A stretch of DNA of 64,000 nt from Halichondria panicea. Lineage: Eukaryota; Porifera; Demospongiae; Suberitida; Halichondriidae. This document shows, one piece after another, positions 29,483 through 40,303 of this stretch. Each line of letters begins with the position of its first letter. Position 1 is the stretch's first letter. Made by a program: the position numbers and the translations under genes. The notes under the pieces are model-generated. The model was not told the origin of the DNA. It did not search any database and saw only the letters and a program-made list of their open reading frames with translations. The stretch covers positions 5,139,182 through 5,203,181 of the forward strand of contig NC_087384.1 of assembly GCF_963675165.1 (NCBI RefSeq). Direction: 5' to 3'.

Positions 29483-30568
29483 AGCGTAGGTGTGCTCTTA
29501 TTAGAAACATATACCTTTACCAGAGATACTTCTGTTTTGGACCCCTCACCGTGGGCGGTAAAAGAAGGCGGTCGGCGGAGGAGGTGGGTGACCCCTCGGC
29601 CACCGTCACTGTCTTGCGCATGCGTGCTACATCTAGTCCATATTATTTTACAGGGGTAGAGTCTTGCAACATAAACTTTTAACCAGTCTGCGCATGCGTA
29701 GAGATCTGCCACCATGTGATCAGTAAAAATGGATTCTAAAGTGAAGTCCAGGACTTGTATCACTATGTAGCTAGCTGAGGCAAGTAGTAAAATCAAAAGT
29801 GGGCAGTCTATCTTGGGATGGTGTTGTCACTGTCATTGGTCCTACAAGGCTGAAACACTGCCATTCGATTGAAGTCTTTATAAGGATACGGCCAACTTAA
29901 AAGAAGGCCGCAAGATATATTACATGTCCGACTACGAAACTAGGGTATTAAAGCTTCCTCTTCTACCAAGTTCCTATTGGTTCGAACTCATGCATGGATG
30001 TATTGTTTTGACCACGATGTCAATCCCACTACAGTGAACTCTGCTACATTCTACAACATCCACGAGTTAGAGCTGGCACCACTGGTTGCAAGCTCGAAGT
30101 TTAATACACAAGGCTATGGCAACCTCTGCAAATTTTAACTCCTGCTGATGTATTACACTCATGCTGCACATCACTATAATAAATTAATTTGGGGTTCAGA
30201 CACTTCCACGCTGGAGTACTCTGGCTCACCAATTACATCGTAATATCATTTCTGTACACATCACCCTCCACTGTTATAATTATGTGAAAAGAGAGTTTTG
30301 AGGCTGCCTTACTCATTTCCACACGCACATGCACTGACCCTTAGCTAATAGTCTGCGGTGAGATCAAAGGCAGATCTCTGCGCATGTGCAGACCGATTAA
30401 AAGTTCAAAACCCTGTACCAGGATACAGTATAATTATGTGTATTTGTAAAAAGCCATTGATTATTAGCTACCTACTGGTGTGTGAAAGTGAAACTGTTTC
30501 ATTAAGTGAGTGTGACTTTGTTCTATTGCACTGAAGATCCAGCTAGACTGTGTAGATTCGTCACTGAG

Positions 30569-33500
30569 ATGTCTGAGGGTAAGATATAAAAGTTGTATAT
30601 CTTACTATGAATTAAACTAGTTACATCTTTTGCAATCCACTACAGAAAAGATTTCAGCTACACCAGATGTGCACCCAGGAGACACGTACTCCAACCAACC
30701 ACCACCTCCTCAACCTTACCTTGGCTACCCTCCATTACCAGGTGCTCCTGGAACAATTGCCTACGACCCCACAAAACAACCAATGGGAGTAGGAGCAGCA
30801 CAGTCAGGGCCAATGCCTGCAGGTTAAACTTGTAGCATACATGCTTGCATGGAGTACTGTAGAGACGCTTATAATTTTTTTAAGGGGAATAAAACAATGC
30901 ATACTCCTAGTGGACTAGAAAAATTATAACTCCATGCATGTATTAGCCTCGATTCCAGGCCGCTTGAAAAAGGCGGCCTGGTATACCTTGTATGCGCATG
31001 CGCGAAATAATTGACCATCATACAAATTGTAAAAAAACGGACAAAGTTACAAAAGGGAATAATACGTATGACAATGTGACCAAAATGACAGCTTTTTCAG
31101 AGACACTAATCAAAGTAGAATAATTATGCTGCAGCAGTGTTAGTTCTTCTAGCTCTGTTTATCAAAGAGACAGTTCAAGAAAGCCTCCCAGACAGCTAGA
31201 GCTGCCAGCTAGGAAGAGTGGTGGACTCTTTAATACATCAGTAGATTTAGTAGCAGAATACTTGCCTGGTCTATATTACCACAGCCTCATCAGGGGACCC
31301 ACAGGAACACATCATGCCTTTCCTGTAGCCTTACAGTGTAGGGTGTCGTTAAGGCTTGATGCAATAAAGGGCGTATATGAACTCAGTCATCTTTGCACAA
31401 TACTTCTATGTAACGGACTGTAAAATCAGAATACAAATAGTATACGGTTTATTTTACTGACAGTATCCACAAATACACGGATTACCCCCTTTTTGGGGTA
31501 ATGTACACGCATGCGCATACAAGGTATACCAGGCCGCCTTTTTCAAGCGGCCTGGAATCGAGGCTATGCATGTATATCCAATTACCCCTATGAATTTGAT
31601 TTGATTTTAAAATGTAAAATATGTGTTTACTGAGGTCAAATGATGGGTCTAATACCTGCTAAGTGGTTTTGCTAAGTGGTTTGTGGCCTAGATGTTTACT
31701 CCATAATCTGGTTGAGAATATTCACAATCATGACAGTAAAGTATATATAGCAACATTTTCTTCAGTGGATGTACCATCTGACTTCTGCATGTGCACTATC
31801 TCTTCACTATACAAAGACTGGTCGTCCCATAAAATATGTCCATGCACTGAATGGAAACAGAGTAGTCTAGAATTGTAACATTTGCAAGAAACACTGCAAC
31901 GAGTAGTTAACTATGTTTGGAAATGTATACATGTAGTATTGAGTTAGCAAATGTAATAACACTAGCACACACGCACACATTTAATACATTCTTTACATGC
32001 AGGTTGATGTAGATTATATATAAAGTGTGTAAACAGTATTTACAAATGGTTTTGTAGAATCTGGGATGGGTGAAAGAATTGGCTGTGGTTTCTTGAAATC
32101 TGACTTAGAGCCAAAAAGTTATTTAATGGGTCCCCCTCCCCGCCCCTTCAATATACATGCATGTTCATAGATTGAAGAGAAAGGGATTGGCACGAAAATC
32201 AAGATTATTTTTTATTCATTTCCAAATGATACCTACCATCAGGGGGCATGTGTTTTTAAGTGTTGGAGGGGTCTTTGAGAAGTAGGCATTAGACACAATA
32301 AGTTTCCCGGGTTTTCGCAGGAGTTTTAGGGCGAAACACAAATGGTTTCAGGCCCATCTGTCTACACTCTATGCAAAAGCATCACGTGAACTGCCTCCGT
32401 TGCCTGGAATCCCTTTCTCTTCAATCTATGGTTAGACCAAGTGTTGCTTGTGAAACCTATAATTAGACACTAGATTATAATTATATATACTGCAGCCCCG
32501 GTAACATGCATTGTGAAGTTCTCTTGTATACCGGCATTGTAAAAATGATATGTATAATGTCAAGCATTTTCTTATGGTTTCATGTGAATGCAGGAAATGG
32601 TGCCCCTCCCTACTACCCTAACCCCAACTCTCAGCCACCACCAGGAAATGGTGCCTCTCCCTACTATCCCAATCCCAACTCTCAGCCACCACCAGGAAAT
32701 GGTGCCCCTCCCTACTATCCCAACCCCAACTCTCAGCCACCACCAGGAAAGGGTGCCTCTCCCTATTATCCCAATCCCAACTCTCAGCCACCACCAGGAT
32801 ATGGTGCCCCTCCCTACTATCCCAATTCTCAGCCACCACCTGGAGCATGGCCACCTCAACCAGTGAGTGCATGTGTTCATCTCAATATCACATTAGGAAC
32901 TATAAAATTATGCTGTACACATCGATCAGTGTCAACCTTTTTCAACTCACTTGAAATGCAAAACATATAGGCATTGTAAATGCCAATAGTTGGGGGTGTG
33001 GTGTTGTTTGTGTGCATGTCACAGCAGAGAAGGTACGACAGGCGTACAGCGTTATTGCTGTGCCATTCAATTAGAGAAAAAACAGCCTGGACACAGCAAT
33101 AACATTGTATGTGGGCGGATAATTAGTGTTTCAATCGAAGGGTAATTGCTTGAGCTGTATACAGCGCCTATCAGCGTGATCATGCAGAGGCCGTTTTTAT
33201 ATAAAGGCCGCACTCAAATAGTAGCCTCTCTATATACAGCCCATCTTCAGTGCAATAGAAGCCGCTCTCAAATATAGTAGCCTCATCAGTGAACTTTCAC
33301 CCTATATCTGAGGCAATCATCTCTGCACTATTGATACTGCATGGTATCAATGCTGGTGTCTGTAGCAACTAGCTAGTAGATAAGACTTTCTCATGGCAAA
33401 GTTTGAGTTTGTGCAGGTGAAAAGAACTTCTAAAATTTCCTGCTATGTATAAAGTAGGGGAGCTCAAACTGTATAAGAATTGTCACCTATAGTACAATAT

Positions 33501-34650
33501 TGATGGATTTGTACTGACATTAGACAAAATACAGCCAGATGTGGGAGGGTCTGCTCTAATCTGATGATATGATAAGACAATAAAGTGCTCTCAGGAGATG
33601 AATTCCATTCACTTCTGTGACATGCACACAAACTATTAGACACCCTTGTAATGCACACTATAATTATGTAGGCTATGTATTCTGAGGCCAATTTTTCCAA
33701 GTAAAAAGTATAGGCCTGATAATTCCCATTAATTCTTTAAACATGTGCCTATTATTCTCATATAAAAGTACACTGTTATCTATACTCTAATTCTATATTG
33801 AGAAGACACATGACTAATATATAATATAAGACACAGTCATGGCTATAATATAAGACATGCGACAATAAACCTTGACATAACATGATAAGCTGCTACAAAA
33901 ATTAATGGTGCATGGTGATGCCAATCTCTTAGCAGGCTTTTAACAACAATGTGATTGCAATATTCAGTTTCATTTTTCTGAGGCTTCCTATAATTATGGT
34001 GGCCTATAGTTACACACAACTTCATATACATGTATATACATTCCAGATTGCCCAGCAACAGACCAGCAGCAATGTGGTGGTGGTCAACTCCCAACCCTCA
34101 GCGATGTCCTCCACAGTGTATGTGACCAGCAATGATCAGTCCTCCTTCATATTTGGTGTTGTGGTTTCTGTGGTGGCAGTCTTCTGTCTCTGCTGGTGGT
34201 CTCTGGTCTGCACCATCCCAGGGGCTGTGGTGGGACACATGGTGAGCTCTTTATACTATAATTGGCAGGCTTCCATGCAGTTCATTTAATTTTGCTTCAG
34301 GTTAATGAGTCTGCATGTAAAGATTCAATGTCATTAGTGTTCACGTGCATGCATGTGTACGTGGGCACATTAATCATGTGTATAACTATACAAAATTCTG
34401 GTCGCATGATTCAACGGTATACATGTTCCATTCAACTTACCCAATCTATGGCATGCAGGCTGCAGCTGCTGGCAGGAATGGAGACAAAGTAACCAAGAAG
34501 AAGTACGACCAAATCTCCGGGGTACTCATAGTGGCTGGTATCATCTTCCAAGTCATTGGCCCCATCATCATCATAGGAAGTTCTGTGGCAAGTGTGGCGA
34601 GATTGTCTAGCAGCATACCATCATCATATTACTATTATAATTCAGGCTAA
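30569..34650 (+). CDS. Array gene 1: Pro-rich two-TM dispanin/CD225-like protein
   Basis: Exons 30569-30578 (MSEG), 30646-30822, 32594-32862, 34047-34241 and 34459-34650 give 280 residues; intron phases are 1, 1, 0, 0. The N-terminal half is Pro/Tyr/Gln-rich. Exon 3 carries five tandem copies of a 14-17-residue unit (GNGAPPYYPNPNSQPPP), more than in any paralogue, each with a PPxY-type PPYY. Exon 4 has NVVVVNSQPS, then a hydrophobic segment with clustered cysteines (IFGVVVSVVAVFCLCWW...CTIPGAVVGHM). Exon 5 begins AAAAGRNGDK, then KYDQIS and a second hydrophobic segment (VLIVAGIIFQVIGPIIII). This resembles the CD225 layout of TM1, a short loop with Gly-Asp, and TM2. IFITM/dispanin proteins act in endosomal or plasma membranes; that role here is inference. 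It belongs to subfamily A with gene 3. Confidence 0.82.
30944..31566. mobile_element. Mutator-like MITE with 9-bp target duplication
   Basis: A 623-base element with terminal repeats TAGCCTCGATTCCAGGCCGC and complement (arms about 75 bases, each containing its own small hairpin around ggccgc), flanked by TGCATGTAT on both sides (30935-30943 and 31567-31575). A 9-base duplication with long terminal repeats is typical of Mutator-like elements. It sits in intron 2 of array gene 1 and has no ORF. Confidence 0.85.
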
Positions 34651-34919
34651 GAATAATTAGACTTGGATTGTCTGCAGTAGCAAGACCTATACATGTATAG
34701 GTGTATACTAGATATAAACACTAAGTGTAGGTGTGATAATTATGATTATTTTTATACCACTTAATTAAATCAATCATTCAAAAGTGAATGATGGTAATTG
34801 TCGCAGACTGTCCCAAAACTATGATACTATTATAATTATGCTGTATACTTTATAGTTCTATTTGAACAACTGTTTAAAACTTAATAAATTTTTGCACCGC
34901 ATAAAGTATTATATTACAG

Positions 34920-36165
34920 GTACAGTGCAACAACCAAAGAGAGTAGATTTTTTTTTATATTATTTTTTTTCACATTTTGTGGCATATCTTCTGAAGTAAA
35001 AGTGATATGATCTATTTGAGTGCAGGTACTGAAAGTTCAATTATTGGCGCTTCCATTGGACCACCACCTGTTACATCATATGACATCATCACTATGAAAT
35101 GGCTGTCTGAAGATGTGTACCTCTGAAAATATGTTAGGAATAGAAGTAGCTTATTTGTTTGAGTTAAGATCTGAAATTTATTGTGTATGTACCTGACTAT
35201 ATTGCTCATCTTTTGAGCTTCAACGGAAGTCTGGGCTGCTAGTAAGTTCTGAGAAATACTGAATTTTGTTGTTTTTTGGTGGCAAATATGTTAGGAATAC
35301 AACTTTTGATTTTATGCTAGTTAAGGTCTGATTTTTGAGGAGCATGTACTACAATAGCATAGAATTCATCTGTACTAACTTACAGGAGCTAGACAAGTCT
35401 CATCTTTGCTAGAGCAGCCCTTCTTGTCAAAAATGGTGATTTTGCTCCGTTTTGCTACTTTTGCTGACGTATGCAATGATATTCATTGATTTGTGACATC
35501 ACAAATCATCTTGTTGTTATTTGCTACATCCAAAGGTCATGTGATGTCTACCTGCAAATACACAGTTGGTGTTGGTCATTCTGTGTCACAGGGCGTGGTA
35601 ATTGAGCTTACTACGTAGCCAAATTGCCCCAAAAGTCATAAAAAGCACTGTTTTTGACAAGATGGGCCGCTCTAGCAAAGAAGAGGCTAGCCTAACTCCT
35701 GTAAGTTAGTACAGATGAAAAGTACACTATTGTAGTACATGCTGCTCAAAAATCAGACCTTAACTAATATAAAATCGAAAGTTGTATTCCTAACATATTT
35801 GCCACCAAAAAACAACAAAATGCAGTATTTCTCAGAACTTACTAGTAGCCCAGACTTCCGTTGAAGCTCAAAAGATGAGCAATATACTCAGGTACATGCA
35901 CAACAAATTTCAGATCTTAACTCAAACAAATAAGCTACTTCTATTCCTAACATATTTTCGGAAGTACACATCTTCAGACAGCCATTTTATACTGATGATG
36001 TCATGTGATGTAACAGGTGGTGGTCCAATGGAAGCGCCAATAGTTGAACTTTCAGTACCTGCACTCAAATAGATCATATCACTTTTACTTTAGAAGATAT
36101 GCCACAAAATGTAAAAAATGTGTACCAAAAAAAAAAATCTACTCTCTTTGGTTGTTGCACTGTAC
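34920..36165. mobile_element. 1.25-kb foldback element
   Basis: Two arms of about 500 bases are inverted copies. The left begins gtacagtgcaacaaccaaag and the right ends with its complement; the arms match through the 65-codon open frames at 35012-35209 and 35875-36072 and inward to ttttgacaagatgggc. About 200 bases lie between the arms. Divergence between arms is a few percent. It encodes no transposase, and no target duplication was obvious. Confidence 0.85.
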
Positions 36166-36446
36166 ATGACATTGTAATCTATAATGAACTTTTGATGACA
36201 CTCTGAAGCATTCCCTCAACGGACCTACCTGAAAACCTCTAGATCTGATTACAGGTTGGTTCACTTCAACTTGTAATTTCTGCCAACCAACCTGAAATCC
36301 TCTGTATATTATTATAATTATTATTGCAAAGCTATATATATATGTAAATCAAGATCTCTACCACCTCACCTGTATACTTAATTAGTAGCCTCTTCATATA
36401 GTATTCAATCATGTACTATAGCTGAATATATATATAGGGTACAGTT

Positions 36447-36520
36447 ACGTAGAACCTCGATTATCCGGACACCTTGGTTCCAGAGGCAGGCCGAATAACC
36501 GGTTAATCGAATAGATATAA
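36447..36520. mobile_element. Pogo-like MITE end (fragment)
   Basis: tagaacctcgattatccgga resembles the ends of the elements at 41640 and 61537. The opposite end was not found. Confidence 0.5.
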
Positions 36521-36890
36521 ACCACGCCTTGATCCACCCACTTATTAAAGCACGTAGGCTGTATATATAAAATAATTATACCAATTAACGAGTCAGTGCA
36601 TGTATACAACTTAGCTGTCTTTAAAATCAGTGAGTTGTATTCCCCGGGGCCCCCTCCCATCCCTTATTCCTACGTACAGTTGTGTACATTGCTGTGTGAG
36701 AATGATGAGTTATACATGTATATGTAGCTATACATATTTTCTCTACAAGCAATTTGACAAATTTGCAGATATTAAGCCAGATTGTTCTGCAAAATACTTC
36801 CTATACTTCCATGGGGGGTTTATTTATTATTGTGCCAACAATAATTATACTATCCCTATATACGTACACTTCATATACATGCATGTGTTA

Positions 36891-37040
36891 CAGTAGTGAA
36901 TTCTCAGTCCACTGCAGTGCAGTGCCTACTACAGTACATGTGACCAAAGATTGACCTGCAAGATTCCCTATACATGTACATGGTGATGCAGTGGTCATGC
37001 TCATTCTGGTTGTCTGTGCTGTGTGCTTGGTGTGAGTGGA
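36891..37040 (+). pseudogene. Decayed exon 4 of an eighth array gene
   Basis: cagtagtgaattctcag, ccactgcagtgc, gtgcctactacagtacatgt and gtggtcatgctcattctg match exon 4 of array genes 2 and 4-7 in order, but with indels and a stop (aagattga). It is closer to the B subfamily than to gene 1. No other exon was found nearby, so this is a relic of an old duplicate between genes 1 and 2. Confidence 0.7.
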
Positions 37041-37872
37041 ATGTAATTAGGTATAATTAAAACTGAAATAGATAAGGTAATTCAATTTTAGCACCAGCTT
37101 ACTTACTGTTGATTATACCCTCAAGTTATTGTAGAGTCTATAAAATGTCCTATTGAATGCATAACAAACCAAAATTTACTTTTGTAGTCACAGCATACAT
37201 TACACACAAAATAAGCAGCCATGACAGATCTCACCTACAGCAAAAAAACAGCCTCAGTACGAATTTTCATAATAAAGATTTTCTCAGTGTAGCTAATAGA
37301 AGTGTATTTTTATCTTGACAATCTAAGAGTGCATGACCTGCATGCTTATTGAATAAGCTGCTATGTTATATCCACCCCATGCAGTGCACATTGACTATAA
37401 GCACTGGTATACTGTGGCCCCAGTGCACATTGACTATATAAGCACTGGTATATTGTGGCCCCAGTGCACATTGACTATATATAAGCACTGGTACTGTGGC
37501 CCCAGACTATAAGCCTGCATGGTACTGGCAGCTGTATAATGTACTAGAAAGCATGCCATTTCTAGCTATAAGTATGTAAGTGTTCCTTCCTACCTGCAAC
37601 ACAATGGTAACTGGTGTTACATTGTAGGAAGACCCTTGTGCATATACTGAAGTTCTATTCTGAGCCTGTTTCCTGTTTCTACTGATAGTATCTAGGCTGC
37701 AAGAATTAGTCAACCCACAATTATTATTACTATGCAACAAGAGTGCATACAGATATGGTTTCTATGGTTTTGTGAGTAATCTCCATTCATATGGTGCAGT
37801 AGAATCTCTCCTGCAGTGTAGAACCATAGATTGACTATACTCTATCTATGGTAGAACTACAAGCTATACAAA

Positions 37873-38493
37873 TACAGTGGATTGCTGTACACTTGCAACA
37901 GAAAATTGCCAAACAGCAAAACCACCAGATATGAATTTCATTACCAATAGTAATTCTAAGCTCAGCTTGCATTTTTATTACAATTAGCAGAATCTCATTG
38001 AACATCTGCTTATTCCTAAACATATACAGGTATGAGCAAATTGAATCTACAAGCTGGGCCCAGGGGATTAAATCCTAAAAAGGTGCTCAGTCATACACCT
38101 CCATGCGATTATACAGATATTCTCAGGGCACTCCTATTAGTCTCACTCATAGATACCTACAGAATGGATACTTTATGATAGCACTCTTGAAAAGCTTAAG
38201 TAGACTAGAAATGCATGAAATACATTTCAAGAATGCTTGACTGACTACAGTGTACAAATGTCATGCATGTAAATTACGTTCTTTGGGGGGGAGGGGGCAT
38301 GCCTAGAGAGGTTCAATGAGTGTCTGCTGAAAATTGGTTACTTTCAGTTGGCTCTATGCTTTCTACCTGTTCTATGCTCTATGTTTTCTACCTGTAATCT
38401 TCAGAAAACTGATAATGATATTCATAATAATTTATCTGATTGTGGTTTTGCTGTTTGGCAATTCTCTGTTGCAAGTGCACTGCAATCCACTGT
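37873..38493. repeat. Inverted repeat, about 70-bp arms
   Basis: acagtggattgctgt...gccaaacagcaaaaccac at 37873-37945 is inverted at 38422-38493 (gtggttttgctgtttggc...aatccactgt), with 5-10 percent divergence. It is probably another MITE. Confidence 0.7.
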
Positions 38494-38657
38494 ATGTGGT
38501 TGGTCAAGAACATGCATGTAATTATTATATTCCCTGAGGGCATACCCTATAGTGTGGGAGGTTGTCATAAGGTATGAGGAGCTGTAAATATCCTATTATC
38601 CCTTATCTTATGGGCTCCTGTTCAGTTTCATTGCATGGGGCATAACATTATAATTGT

Positions 38658-38672
38658 CCCCCCCCCCCCCCC
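38658..38672. repeat. Poly-C tract
   Basis: Fifteen consecutive C residues in intergenic sequence. Confidence 0.8.
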
Positions 38673-39158
38673 TAAATACAGAATAGTTTTGACTGTTCAA
38701 TCTGCTAACAACATGGACCCTTTGTATAATATAGCTGGCCAAGTTGTGGTCTTATCCTGCCTGAGCCATCCCTTCTATATATATAGCTAACTTCAAAGTA
38801 TCTGCACTGATGTACTTCAACCTGCTTATTACAGCCATGCATGCATGCACTGCGGCATGTTGATTGATCATCCTCCCAAAGAAAGCTATGTAGACAGCTC
38901 ACTGCATACACTCACCCTGAGCCAAAGGCAGCAGACACTGTGTACATTTATAGCTAGATCCATATAGTTATGTATATTGATTTGAAAACAGTTCAATAAA
39001 GGTGTCAAAGTTGTCCCAACACATTTTTTGGGAATATTAATTTATGAGCTGACGAACTTTATCTGTACAATGTCATGTATACTGCAGGATAATTTTTTAG
39101 GAAACACATACATGCATGCACGTATTATTTATTACCTGTATATATAAGCACAAAAACT

Positions 39159-40034
39159 GGCTGTCTGTAATCAGTGGACTGACTACTGGACTGGACTGGA
39201 CTGGACTGGACTGTTGCAACACCAATTACATTCCTTTTCCTCATAACAAGACCACAATGACAAATGATTGTAAACACTGTTGTTTATAGGCTCAAAGTAG
39301 GGGAAATTACACAAACACGGGAAACGTTACAGGTATAGATCTACAGTGAGTAAACAGTTCCCAAGTGTGTCTTTAAACATTCATGCCCTTTTTTCAAATC
39401 CTTCCTGAAATAGCACCTTAATTTTTCAAGTGATTTTCCTTGTACAGGAACATCCTTTGTATCTACTACGACCGGATCTGATACAAATAGCGGGGGGGAT
39501 GCTCATCCGTCTTGTTTGTGGTTTATAAGTGTGCATGTATGTGCAACGGCTTCATGGAAAGTACGACAGGAGTATGCACACAGAGCATGCACATAGACTC
39601 GATCTTCGTATGAAAAATGGCAAATATTCACTCTCCACGGCTCAACAGAGAAGCAGACACGCTTTATCGAAAGTGTTTACAATCAATGTACCATTTTAAA
39701 TTTAACCTACGTTTGAGCCTAAAAACAACAGTTCTATATATAGATGCTCCAATTGTGGTTCAATTAAGCAAGAATGCATCATGGTCTCAACCAGCTAGGC
39801 CAGTTACCTGTCCTCCTATACAGAAAGCTAAACATGCTCTTCCATCACCATGCAAACCTAAAGACAAGCATTAATGTAGCTAGGTGAACATGTGTTAAGT
39901 TTTTACAATCATTTGTCATTGTGGTCTTGTTATGAGGAAAAGGAGGTGTTGCAATAGTCAGGTCAAAGTCCAGTCCAGTCCAGTAGTCCAGTCCAGTCCA
40001 GTAGTATAGTCCGGTCCACTGATTACAGACAGCC
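39159..40034. mobile_element. 876-bp inverted-repeat element abutting a promoter
   Basis: Arms of about 120 bases: the left begins ggctgtctgtaatcagtgga and contains (ggact)n; the right is its inverted copy ending cagacagcc. Both contain cctcataacaagaccac or its complement. The right end lies 74 bases upstream of the TATA box of array gene 2. An 85-codon open frame inside (39617-39874) has no recognisable similarity. Confidence 0.8.
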
Positions 40035-40105
40035 GCACATGCAAGAAGTGTGTTTGTGCCCACAACTTTCAATTAAATGGGAAATTCCCCTAATAACCTG
40101 GTACA

Positions 40106-40117
40106 GATATAAAAAGG
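40106..40117 (+). promoter_or_regulatory. TATA box of array gene 2
   Basis: gatataaaaagg, about 195 bases upstream of the ATG, precedes a non-coding first exon ending near gattgaacatcag. The same 12-mer occurs upstream of array genes 4, 5, 6 and 7. Confidence 0.7.
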
Positions 40118-40303
40118 AAGGAAACTATAGTGTAGTCAGTCTATAGTATTTGTGCTGCAAAAAAATTGTATTGAAGTTGAAGCCAGCTCAGTAAACTATA
40201 TAGAATAGCTTGCAAAGATTGAACATCAGAAAGTTAGTATATTTTCATGCAGGTTTGTTAATGGTTTGTCCCTGATCATGCAATGTTAATACTTTCAACA
40301 GAC

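Larger units (their letters stand above)
26841..30568. other. Repeat-rich intergenic region
   Basis: No host gene could be supported over 3.7 kb. It contains an accatatagcg-type MITE end (27067), a 58-base palindrome, a LINE tail, cta-rich microsatellites (about 28676-28725), a T20 tract and several inverted repeats. Segments near 29650-29720 and 30360-30422 (both with gcgcatg and agagatctgcc) are inverted copies of each other and may bound a further element of about 770 bases. Confidence 0.5.

Noticed and set aside
29960-29980. ggttcgaactc as a tRNA T-arm/B-box
   Set aside because: No A-box or cloverleaf around it; no tRNA was found elsewhere.
28860-30560. Host gene in the GC-rich patch
   Set aside because: Open frames there (29144-29383, 29476-29796) are composed of inverted-repeat sequence with no domain.
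32572-32880. Minus-strand and second-frame open frames over exon 3 of array gene 1
   Set aside because: Shadows of the Pro/Tyr repeat on the coding strand.
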